This document shows, piece by piece, positions 27,201 to 35,281 of a stretch of 53,872 bases of DNA (the stretch's first letter is position 1; every line of letters starts with the position of its first letter). The notes beneath the pieces were generated by a model. That model worked only from the letters and a program-made list of their open reading frames with translations. It made no database searches and was not told the origin of the DNA. The stretch covers positions 1 to 53,872 of the forward strand of contig CAINMH010000012.1 in the NCBI GenBank assembly GCA_903850745.1, given 5' to 3'. The stretch is from an uncultured bacterium. Its GTDB lineage: Bacteria; Actinomycetota; Actinomycetes; S36-B12. Position numbers and translations under genes: made by a program.

Positions 27201-30200
27201 GGTCGAGTTGTTACCCAACGGGCCGTAGGTGTTGTCGCCCCAGCATCTAGCGGTGCCGTCCGCCATCACCGCACACGAATACAGTTGCCCGGTGCTCACG
27301 CTGACTGCGGTCGACGGGGGTGCCGACCCGGTGATACCCGACACCGGTACTGGGGCGAGACTTTCCGTGGTCGAGTTGTTGCCCACCTGGCCATTGTTGT
27401 TGTTACCCCAGCATTTCGCGGTGCCGTCCGCCATCACCGCACACGAATGAGAGCCTCCGGCACTCACGCTAAGCGCGGTCGTGCCGGGAGATAATCCGGT
27501 GATACCCGACACGAGCACCGGGCCTGGGACGGGACTGTACGTCTTCGAGCCGTTTCCCAATTGGCCAAAGCTGTTATAGCCCCAGCATTTGGAGGTGCCA
27601 TCCGCCATCACTGCACACGAATGAAGGGAACCGGTGGTCAGGCTGAGCGCGGTGGTGGCGGGTGTCAGCCCGGTAATACCCGACACCGGCACTGGGACAA
27701 GTCTGTTTGTGGTCAAGCCGTTGCCCAACTGGCCGTAGTCTCCTCTGCCCCAGCATTGGGCCGTGCCGTCCGCCATCACCGCACACGAATGATCAACACC
27801 GGTGCTCACGCTGAGCGCGGTCGTGGCAGGAGTCAACCCGGTGATGCCCGACACGGGTACTGGGACAGGGCTGTTTGTGGTCGAGTTGTTGCCCAATCGG
27901 CCGTAATAGTTGCGACCCCAACATTTCGCGGTGCCGTCCGCCATCACCGCACACGAATGAGAGCCTCCGGCATTCACGCTAAGCGCGGTCGTGCCGGGAG
28001 ACAACCCGGTGATACCCAACACTTGGACAGGGACAGGGCTGTCTGTGGTCGAGTTATTGCCCAACTGTCCGTAGTTGTTGGACCCCCAGCATTTTGCGGT
28101 TCCATTCGCTATCACCGCACACGAATGATAGGTACCGGCATCGATTGTGGGTTCTTGTCCGCTCCACACACTTGAGCCAACCGTGTTCACTGCAGCCACC
28201 CGGAATACGTATGTCGCCCCAGGCATCAAACCTGTAACCGTCACTGTCGTCGCAATCGATGGCGACACTTCCGCGAATGTCGACCAGGACAATTCACCGA
28301 CCTTGCGGTACTGGATCGCGTAATCGCGGATCGCTGAATCACCATCATTGGCAGGAGCGGTCCACGACACCTGCAGCGACGAACCCGTCGCACCTGAAAC
28401 GCTCACTCCAGTCGGCATACCGGGTGCGTTCGCCAGTGTGGAGGCGGCGCTCGATGGGCTCGAAAACATGCCGGTATCAACCAAGTTGACCGCAGCAACC
28501 TGAAACACGTATGACGCCCCTGGAGTTAGACCGGTGACCGTGATGGATGTCGAATCCGAAGCTACATGGTTGAAGGTCGTCCAGGAATTCGCCGAAGTAT
28601 GGCGGTACTCGATCGTGTAATCCGTGATCACGGCTCCACCATCACTGCTCGGTACGGTCCACGACACCTGCAGCGACGAGCCTGTAGCACCTGAGGCGCT
28701 CACACCGATAGGAGCACCTGGGGCGATCGCAAGCGTTCGACCCCAAGCTCCTGGCGCGACCCGAGCCGCGGCTGACAGCCCGGTGATACCCGACACCGGC
28801 ACTGGTACGGGACTGTCATCGCTCGTGCCGTCACCTAACTGGCCGTTACCGTTGTTGCCCCAGCATTTTGCGGTGCCGTCCGCCATCACCGCACACGTAT
28901 GTTGGAAACCGGCAGTCACGCTGACGGCGGTCGTGGAGGCCGTCAACGCGGTGATTCCCGATACTGTCACTGGGACGGCACTTTGATAAGTGAAGTCGTT
29001 ACCTAGTCGGCCGTAGATGTTCAAGCCCCAGCACTTTGCGGTGCCATCCGCCATCAGCGCACAAGAATGAGAATGACCAACGCTCACGCTTACTGCGGTC
29101 GCAGCGAGGGTCAACCCGGTGATACCTGAAACCGACACAGGGACAGGCGAACTCGTGGTCGTCCCATTGCCTAATTTTCCAGTAACGCCATCACCCCAAC
29201 ATTTTGCAGTGCCATCCGCCATCACCGCGCACGAATGGTAGTAACCGGTACTCAGGGTGACTACGGTCGACGCAGGCGTCAACCCGTCAATGTCTGACAC
29301 TGGCAACGGGACGGGGGTATAGGTCGAGTTGAAACCCAACTCGCCCTGGATGTTGCTTCCCCAGCATTTCGCGGTGCCGTCCGCCATCACCGCACATGAA
29401 TGAAAGTTACCCGTACTCACGCTGATTGCTCTCGTGGCGGGCGTCAACCCGTCGATACCCCACACTGGCACGGGGATAAGGCTGTTTGTCCCCGAGCCGT
29501 CGCCCAACTGGCCGGAGGCTCCTCTGCCCCAGCATTTTGCGGTGCCATCCGCCATGACTGCGCAAGAGTGAAAGTCCTTGGTGCTCACACTGAGCGCGGT
29601 CGTGGCGGGAGTCAACCCGGTGATACCCGCCACCGGTATAGGGACGGAACTGTTTGTGGTCGAGTTGTCACCCAGCTGACCCCAATTGTTCAAGCCCCAG
29701 CATTTTGCGGTGCCGTCCGCCATCACCGCACATGAATGCAGAAGCTCGTCACCTGTGCCTACGCTGATGGCGGTCGTGGCGGGTATTAGCCCGGTGATAC
29801 CTGTCACTGGCACTGGAACAAGACTGTCCGTGGTCGAGTTGTTATCCAACTGGCCGTAGTAGTTGCGACCCCAGCAATGGGCGCTGCCATCAGCCATAAC
29901 CGCGCATGAACCAACGGCCCCGGAGTTGAGCATGGGTTCCTGCCCACTCCACATGCTCGTGCCTTCCGTGTTCACTGCAGCCACCCGGAACACATACGTC
30001 GAGCCGGGCGTCAAACCTGTAACCGTCACTGTCGTCGCAACCGATGGCGACACTTGGGTGAACGTTGACCAGGACAGTTCACCGACCTTGCGGTACTGGA
30101 TCGTGTAATCGGTGATCGGAGAACCACCATCGTTGGCAGGTGCGTTCCATGACAACTGCAGCGACGAGCCTGTGGCTCCGGAAGTAACCACGAGGGTCGG

Positions 30201-30323
30201 TGCTCCCGGGACTGAGACGGTCTGCACGGTGGTGGCGCTGGAAACAGAAGGGGCACTGAGAGACAGGAAGACAACCGTCAGAGATAGGCAAGTAGGCGCA
30301 ATGACCCTGCGCAAAAAGTTCAT
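24285..30323 (-). CDS. Large secreted protein with Fn3 domains and two seven-repeat RCC1-type arrays
   Basis: Signal peptide MNFLRRVIAPTCLSLTVVFLSLSAPSVSSA; 14 copies of [HYG][ST]CA[VL][MI]A[DN]GTAKCWGxxxxGxLG in two sets of seven; about nine Fn3-type GSSLQ(L/V)SWxAP...YVFRVAAVN units. Confidence 0.9.
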   Translation of the reverse strand: MNFLRRVIAPTCLSLTVVFLSLSAPSVSSATTVQTVSVPGAPTLVVTSGATGSSLQLSWNAPANDGGSPITDYTIQYRKVGELSWSTFTQVSPSVATTVTVTGLTPGSTYVFRVAAVNTEGTSMWSGQEPMLNSGAVGSCAVMADGSAHCWGRNYYGQLDNNSTTDSLVPVPVTGITGLIPATTAISVGTGDELLHSCAVMADGTAKCWGLNNWGQLGDNSTTNSSVPIPVAGITGLTPATTALSVSTKDFHSCAVMADGTAKCWGRGASGQLGDGSGTNSLIPVPVWGIDGLTPATRAISVSTGNFHSCAVMADGTAKCWGSNIQGELGFNSTYTPVPLPVSDIDGLTPASTVVTLSTGYYHSCAVMADGTAKCWGDGVTGKLGNGTTTSSPVPVSVSGITGLTLAATAVSVSVGHSHSCALMADGTAKCWGLNIYGRLGNDFTYQSAVPVTVSGITALTASTTAVSVTAGFQHTCAVMADGTAKCWGNNGNGQLGDGTSDDSPVPVPVSGITGLSAAARVAPGAWGRTLAIAPGAPIGVSASGATGSSLQVSWTVPSSDGGAVITDYTIEYRHTSANSWTTFNHVASDSTSITVTGLTPGASYVFQVAAVNLVDTGMFSSPSSAASTLANAPGMPTGVSVSGATGSSLQVSWTAPANDGDSAIRDYAIQYRKVGELSWSTFAEVSPSIATTVTVTGLMPGATYVFRVAAVNTVGSSVWSGQEPTIDAGTYHSCAVIANGTAKCWGSNNYGQLGNNSTTDSPVPVQVLGITGLSPGTTALSVNAGGSHSCAVMADGTAKCWGRNYYGRLGNNSTTNSPVPVPVSGITGLTPATTALSVSTGVDHSCAVMADGTAQCWGRGDYGQLGNGLTTNRLVPVPVSGITGLTPATTALSLTTGSLHSCAVMADGTSKCWGYNSFGQLGNGSKTYSPVPGPVLVSGITGLSPGTTALSVSAGGSHSCAVMADGTAKCWGNNNNGQVGNNSTTESLAPVPVSGITGSAPPSTAVSVSTGQLYSCAVMADGTARCWGDNTYGPLGNNSTDDSPVPVPVSGTTGLTPAATALSVSTGGSHSCAVMADGTAKCWGNNGSGQLGNSLTTPSPVPVPVPVSGITGLTAATRVAQSAWSRTLAIAPGMPTDVGASGATSSSLQLSWTAPTSDGGAAISDYVVQYRLASANSWTTFNHVASDSTSITVTGLTPGASYVFQVAAVNLVDTGMFSSPSSAAYTLPTPGAPTNVIASGATGSSVLVSWSAPSSDGGSPIHNYLVQFSEFSNWPLSWTTFSHLDSAATSITVTGLEDGMRLVFRVAAVNSAGSLSAFSDPSVAVQTLSPPDFPRNVRRLGATGSSVQLSWAAPADDGGAAITDYRVRYRLPEGGYSIFTHDPSPSTSITVTGLEQATNYIFCVSAVNSVRHGPCEEVWAATAYPPSAPTDVLGSGDTGSSVQLSWAAPADDGGAAITDYRVRYRLASEDQWSIFTHDPSPSTSITVTGLTSGALYVFQVAAVNSVDTGVYSSPSSATSTLATTIAPTRVIASSATGSSLQVSWTAPVSDGGSPITDYRVQYRKSGEMSWTTFSHDPSPATSITVRSLTSASVYEFRTAAVNGVGPSEWSAPSEVAATSGTRTQRLTVLDSDGAAITGGVVSWATLDGDFRSAAEYGFTALGNVDLFRLPAGTVRVTVEAATLSSGAMVSGSWDIVSSGNTALTLRVPTENSRVERVVRVTSGGTLPILGASVTVSGLTKSITRNGFTFFIPGVKSSGLTDADGSFEARGFSANGDPVATVIYSDGILWQRQRNIVLSAAVTEVALADMPWLQVPDTLTATMDQLVSVPVNVKDRVPAMAALALGLPRATGVSVTITPPAGATQKCKGSKLSGAAVNGKVTLKVCATKSGTYSIAGKGAVATTALTLLVTGSAPLPVTSLNAISPSVGKIAVAWNAPIFNGGKAFPVNGYRIELSSGGKVVKTVTLTKPADISKRSCIFANLTSAKTYSVSVWASNKVGQSDSLTTAVGVA
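26930..29940 (-). repeat. Near-identical DNA repeats encoding RCC1-type blades (two blocks of seven)
   Basis: ccagcattt(c/t)gcggtgccgtccgccatcaccgcacacgaatg recurs about every 155-165 bp; blocks at about 26930-28155 and 28730-29940, separated by Fn3-coding sequence. Confidence 0.9.
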
Positions 30324-30605
30324 TCCAGCCCCCGATCACCCTGAGGCAACACTGCCCTCGAGACCACTATAGGCGCTCATCGGCGCAGAGACTCAGCCCA
30401 GGGAAGTGCGGATTTACGGCCGTTTGGGCAGCCCTGAGAGTCAATTAGAGGAGGTAGAGCTACTGGCTGTGCTTACTGGAGTTGCTCACAGGGTCGCACC
30501 CTTGGCGAAAGCCGATTCTGCTCTCAAGCTTGGGCCTTCAGGGCAATACCCGCCACGACTGAACATGGCTCGGAACCATACGCGCGCCAAGTCGCTCCGC
30601 GACTA

Positions 30606-31946
30606 CTAGTAGGAGTTCCCCCACTTCTTCGCGTTCCTTTTCGCGGCTGCCTGACGTTTCGTGGCCTTTTTGGGTTTGGTGCTAAGCCCCCCTAAGACTC
30701 CTCCAATAACGGCACCCAGAATGGACGGTTGTTTAGAACGTTTCGCAGGTTTCCGGGGGCTTGCTTTCCGGGGGCTTGTTTTTCGCAGAGCCGCAGCCTT
30801 CGCTGGGGTCGGTTTCGATGGGCCAGGATTCTTTGTTGCCGTGTTCCGGGGCGCTCGACGCATCCCCTCAACGAGTCCCGGGGGCAGCCCGTAGGGTCCG
30901 TCGGCGATCACGAAACAGTGGCAACCGATGTGAAATGGTGGCAGCTTCTCTACGTCAGCCTCTGCAATGTTGTCGAGTGCAATGGCGCACACTTTGCACC
31001 GATCGGCCCTGATGACATGCCATCCGCCCGGCGCTCCACCTTTGGACATCGCGACCTGCACCGTGCTCGAAACTTCAGCACGCCGAAGTAGCCAATCAGC
31101 GAGCAATGAACTGAACGAGAGAAGCCAATCAGCGTCTTTGCCTCGATTAGTCCCCACCGTGACGAGATAAGGCGAGGCAGCATCCGGGAAGCGCTCCAGC
31201 CTGGCCAAGATCTCCTCATCATCCAAGATCGCAGAGACTCCATCCACGAGAGCACTCTTGCTCTTCGCGGAGTCACCACATTCAGGGAACAACTCAACGA
31301 GTTGAGCGGCGGTCAGGAGCCGCAGCCTGTCTGCAGGCTCCGAACCACGCGCGAGACCGTGGTCTTCCAGTTCTTGAAGCGCTGGGAAGAACGTGGTGTC
31401 GATGTCCAACGTCGGCTCGATCCAGAAGGTATGGAGATGACCCGTCTTCACCTTCGCCACGGTCCCGGTATGTGCCAGCAGTCCGCGCGCATCTGCCGAG
31501 AGGTCGACCAGCTCGTCCGCGCCGAGAGCGAGTCCCGTCGGGGCAGTGAGCAGTACTGCGTCCCATGCGGCAGGAGCCTTCCTCTTCCATGTTCCTCGCT
31601 CCTCCCAGAACGCCGGCCATATATGTGCGTCAAGACCGGGACCGAGCAGCGCAGCGGTGACGTAGGGGGCGGGCTTGGAGTTGTGGATGAACGAGTGGAG
31701 TAAAAGGCCGGACCGGATCTCGTTGACCCTGTCTGCGGGGAAACCGCTGCCGTCAAGGTCGACCCCTGAGAGGAGCCGGTCCCGCACCCCATTCCAGTCG
31801 CAGCTTTGTGGTCCGTAGGCTGCCTGGATCAGTGAGGATTTCGTCTTCAGAAGGTCACGAATGACGCTTTCGTTCAAAGTTTGACATGCCTGCTTTAAGT
31901 CCATTCGTGCTGCAGTGACAGCAGGGTCTGGCAGTTTTACAGCCAC
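30606..31946 (-). CDS. Protein with phage Mu F/SPP1 gp7-like Cys/His motif and basic C-terminal tail
   Basis: DRCKVCAIALDNIAEADVEKLPPFHIGCHCFVIADGP; Lys/Arg/Pro-rich tail RKTSPRKASPRKPAKRSKQPS...KKATKRQAAAKRNAKKWGNSY. Confidence 0.55.
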   Translation of the reverse strand: MAVKLPDPAVTAARMDLKQACQTLNESVIRDLLKTKSSLIQAAYGPQSCDWNGVRDRLLSGVDLDGSGFPADRVNEIRSGLLLHSFIHNSKPAPYVTAALLGPGLDAHIWPAFWEERGTWKRKAPAAWDAVLLTAPTGLALGADELVDLSADARGLLAHTGTVAKVKTGHLHTFWIEPTLDIDTTFFPALQELEDHGLARGSEPADRLRLLTAAQLVELFPECGDSAKSKSALVDGVSAILDDEEILARLERFPDAASPYLVTVGTNRGKDADWLLSFSSLLADWLLRRAEVSSTVQVAMSKGGAPGGWHVIRADRCKVCAIALDNIAEADVEKLPPFHIGCHCFVIADGPYGLPPGLVEGMRRAPRNTATKNPGPSKPTPAKAAALRKTSPRKASPRKPAKRSKQPSILGAVIGGVLGGLSTKPKKATKRQAAAKRNAKKWGNSY

Positions 31947-31990
31947 TGTGTTCCCCCTCTATGGCTCCAAGTGGTCCACTCGCATTCCAC

Positions 31991-34900
31991 TTAGGCAACG
32001 CCGCCGGTCGACCGCACTACGTCAGAAGCTCCTGCCTTGTTCGACGCTGTCACTGTGGCCGTATACGTCTTCGCACTCGCTAACCCGGTGAATGTGTAGG
32101 AACGCTTGGCTACATCTGCCGCCTTAGTAAGTGTCACCGTCACAGGATTTTTCCCACCCGTGAGGACGATCGTGTAAGCAGTGATCGGGAAGCCACTACC
32201 TCCGGCGAACACCGGTTGGTTCCAGGACACCAGCAACTTGCCCGTCGCTGGTGAGACCGCGCTTAGTGCGGTGACCGGCATAGGTGCGGCCCCCTTCACC
32301 CGCAGCGTGAGAGCGGTCGTTGCTACCGCGCCTTTGCCCGAGATCGTGTAGACGCCGGACTTCGTGGCACAGATGGCTAGTTTCGCTTTGCCTTTGCTGT
32401 CCGTTTTCGCTGTCAGAGTCGCGCCCTTGCACTTCTGGGATGCTCCGGCCGGAGCCATGATCGTCACCGTCACACCCTTGAGTGAGCGAGTGCGTTGCCA
32501 GCCTCCAGAAGCCATGTCGTTTACTTCGACGGTCACGGGCACTAGCGCGTTGAGATTTGCTTGGACGTCATCGATAGCTAGATCGAGGTAAGGCATTTCC
32601 GACAATTCAATTGTGGTTACCGCGTCCTCAAGTGGCACGTTCTGGCGTCGCTGAATGAGGACACCGTCGTTGTAGACCACTGTTGCTGTAGGAGTGCCCG
32701 ATGAGGGGAAACCCGTGGCAACAAATACACCGTCTGGGTTTGTGGTGCCTGACTGCTGCGAGGTAACCGAAAAACTGAATCCTCCGACTGATGCACCCCC
32801 ACTCATACCTTCAACAGTCACCGCGGCACCGGATACGGGCAGGCCCCCAGGAAGTGTTACCAGCACCGTTCGCGCGCCCGAGAAGGGCGCATCCGGCACT
32901 GTCAGGGGCTCTGTGGATGAACTACCGAGGAACACCCGCCATGAGCCGGACACAGTTGTACCGTCCGGCAATGAGCCGTTTGTCATCGAGATGGTTACCG
33001 GTCCTGCCGGTGTTCTTGCTAGATCTGAAACTCCGGCCGCGGTTAAGCCGACCGCCGTCGCGGACTCGTAGCTGCGGTCCCCGCTCACCCATCGGATCGA
33101 CGCACCCGTGACCAACTGGCCTGATGCGGTGCGGATTTGCACGCGTGTGGTGCGCGTCCCTGTGGTGAAGGTCGCCACACTCGCCGACACACCATCGCCA
33201 GCGCTCGAGAGAGGCGTGACTCTCACCAAGAAGCGCGATGTTCCGGCAAGATCCGACACGGTCATTGATCTGGCATCTGCGGAAGCAACCGAGACCAACG
33301 TCCATGGACCCACACCCGACATCACGTTCGCGTACTCCACCCGGTAGCCCGTAACCGGAGCACCTTGATCCGGAGTCGCCGCACCCCACGTCACCGTGAC
33401 ACTGCTAGCTGTCCGCGCAGACTGCTGAAACGAAGGCGGTGCACCAGGCACCCCAGACGTCGCCGTACTCAGGTCTGATGAGGCGCCATCCCCTGCTTCC
33501 GACAAAGGAGTGATCCGCACGACGTAGGTACTCGCACTTTGAAGCCCCGTTACCGTCGCCTGCCGGGTTGCTGCGTCCGTCGTCGAAGACGTTGACCACG
33601 GACCCTGCACACTAGTCGCGTACTCCACCCGGTAGCCCGTAACCGGAGCACCTTGATCGGCGGTCGCCGCACCCCACGTCACCGTGGCAGTGGTTGCTGT
33701 TCGGGCAGATTGCGAGAGCGATTGTGGTGAGGTGGGCGGACTCGACGGAGTTGTCGCGAGATCCTCGAGCGACATGCCGATGACTGACACCAGCCCATCT
33801 TGCGGCTCTAGGGAGCCGTCACCCAATTGCCCCTGTTCGTTGCCTCTATTTCCGTGACCGAGACACTTCACGCCCTCGCCAGCGATCACTGCACAGGTGT
33901 GGAAGTTTCCGAGAGCTAGGCCCAGAATTGTTCCGCCTGCCGTGCTTTTGTCAACGAAGCTATTGCTGCCGGAACAGGGAACGGCACCAGTCGACCTCAG
34001 GGCACAAAACCCAACCTCTCCGGCCGCGATCAACTCTGCATCCAAAATTCCCTCGAGACCCCCGTACCCAAAGCATGTGACTTCGCCGCTGGTGCGCAGG
34101 AAACAGTTGAAGGACGTCCCACCAGCGATCGCGATCGCATCGGTGACGCCACTCACAGGGACTGGAACTTTGCGCCACGTCGAAGTCCCGTCTCCGAGGA
34201 GTCCTCTGTCGTTGTACCCCCAGCACTTCGCTGAGCCATCACCAAGAATTGCGCAGGTGTGAAAGTTTCCTGCACTTATCGCAGAGACTCCTGATAGCCC
34301 GGACACTGTGACAAGGCCTGAAGAGGTCGGAGTCGTGCCGTTGCCTAGTTGACCCATCTCCCCATATCCCCAGCATTGGACAGTTGCCGACTGGGTGAGA
34401 ACGCAGGCATGGCTTTGGCCGGCTGCGATAGCTGTCGCGCCACTCCCGCGCTGACCTAAACACTCATAATGATTATCTGCCTCCAACCAGCAAGTGTTGA
34501 ACGTCCGCACCGAGAGCCCAATCGCATTCTTTGCCTGGGCCAATTCTTCAGCTTGCGGGGTACCGCCGCCCCAGCACCGGATGGTTCCGTCTATGAGTAG
34601 TGCGCAGGTGTGGAAGACTCCTGCCGATATGGACACGACACTTGAGGCAATAGTCCATGGGCCTTGAGCCCCGGCAACTTCAGATGCGACGCGGACGTAG
34701 TATCCGGTGCGGGCATTCAATCCGTGAACTGTCGCCGAGAGATCGTTCGACACACCATCATTTACTCGAGTCCAAGGGCCACCGGGACTTGTCGCGTACT
34801 CAATGAGGTAGTCGTCTGGCACCAAATCGTTCCCAGGTGCGGGCCACGCAACGGTAAGGGATCCCGGCCCACGCGCCACGATTTTCGCCGCGACGGGAGG

Positions 34901-35005
34901 CACCTCCACTGCGCCTACGGCCATGACTCCGCCCGAGCTGACCGCCGTCAGAGCCGCGCACGCCACCATGACCGCAGAAAGAATTGCAGCGATGCGAATT
35001 TTCAT
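31991..35005 (-). CDS. Secreted Fn3/RCC1-type protein, paralogue of the 2012-aa protein
   Basis: Signal peptide MKIRIAAILSAVMVACAALTAVSSGGVMA; seven divergent RCC1-like units (HTCALLIDGTIRCWG ... HTCAVIAGEGVKCLG); same C-terminal architecture (QKCKGATLT...GKGAVATTALTLRV...FTGLASAKTYTATVTASNKAG). Confidence 0.85.
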   Translation of the reverse strand: MKIRIAAILSAVMVACAALTAVSSGGVMAVGAVEVPPVAAKIVARGPGSLTVAWPAPGNDLVPDDYLIEYATSPGGPWTRVNDGVSNDLSATVHGLNARTGYYVRVASEVAGAQGPWTIASSVVSISAGVFHTCALLIDGTIRCWGGGTPQAEELAQAKNAIGLSVRTFNTCWLEADNHYECLGQRGSGATAIAAGQSHACVLTQSATVQCWGYGEMGQLGNGTTPTSSGLVTVSGLSGVSAISAGNFHTCAILGDGSAKCWGYNDRGLLGDGTSTWRKVPVPVSGVTDAIAIAGGTSFNCFLRTSGEVTCFGYGGLEGILDAELIAAGEVGFCALRSTGAVPCSGSNSFVDKSTAGGTILGLALGNFHTCAVIAGEGVKCLGHGNRGNEQGQLGDGSLEPQDGLVSVIGMSLEDLATTPSSPPTSPQSLSQSARTATTATVTWGAATADQGAPVTGYRVEYATSVQGPWSTSSTTDAATRQATVTGLQSASTYVVRITPLSEAGDGASSDLSTATSGVPGAPPSFQQSARTASSVTVTWGAATPDQGAPVTGYRVEYANVMSGVGPWTLVSVASADARSMTVSDLAGTSRFLVRVTPLSSAGDGVSASVATFTTGTRTTRVQIRTASGQLVTGASIRWVSGDRSYESATAVGLTAAGVSDLARTPAGPVTISMTNGSLPDGTTVSGSWRVFLGSSSTEPLTVPDAPFSGARTVLVTLPGGLPVSGAAVTVEGMSGGASVGGFSFSVTSQQSGTTNPDGVFVATGFPSSGTPTATVVYNDGVLIQRRQNVPLEDAVTTIELSEMPYLDLAIDDVQANLNALVPVTVEVNDMASGGWQRTRSLKGVTVTIMAPAGASQKCKGATLTAKTDSKGKAKLAICATKSGVYTISGKGAVATTALTLRVKGAAPMPVTALSAVSPATGKLLVSWNQPVFAGGSGFPITAYTIVLTGGKNPVTVTLTKAADVAKRSYTFTGLASAKTYTATVTASNKAGASDVVRSTGGVA

Positions 35006-35281
35006 TTTTCCCCCAGATTCTCCGAACGATCTTCAGTCTAGGGGCCAGATGGTGCGGAATGCGCGGGTCGCACGAGGAGAGCTCATTTCGCTGGTTGAGT
35101 GCCTTCGCTGACCCCGTGGCACCGGTAGAGTCCACGAGCAGTGGGTCCGCGCTTGAAAAGGCCGCTTGAGTCGGTTGTGTGAGGGGACGGGGAGGGACAT
35201 GGGGGTTGTGACAGAAAAGAGTCGATTCCCGCGCCTCGACGCCTGCCCTGGAGACCTTTCTCGTCCTGGTAGGAGTGCCCG

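Noticed and set aside
27111-28175. Plus-strand ORFs of 127 and 204 aa within the RCC1 repeat region
   Set aside because: Antisense translation of the repeat DNA
26930-29940. Regularly spaced repeats that could suggest a CRISPR or satellite array
   Set aside because: They lie in frame inside one ORF and encode RCC1-type repeats; spacers are coding and related to one another, and no cas genes are present
21929-31946. A complete prophage or integrative element
   Set aside because: Only an excisionase-like gene and one Mu F-like motif; no integrase, terminase, portal or capsid genes seen
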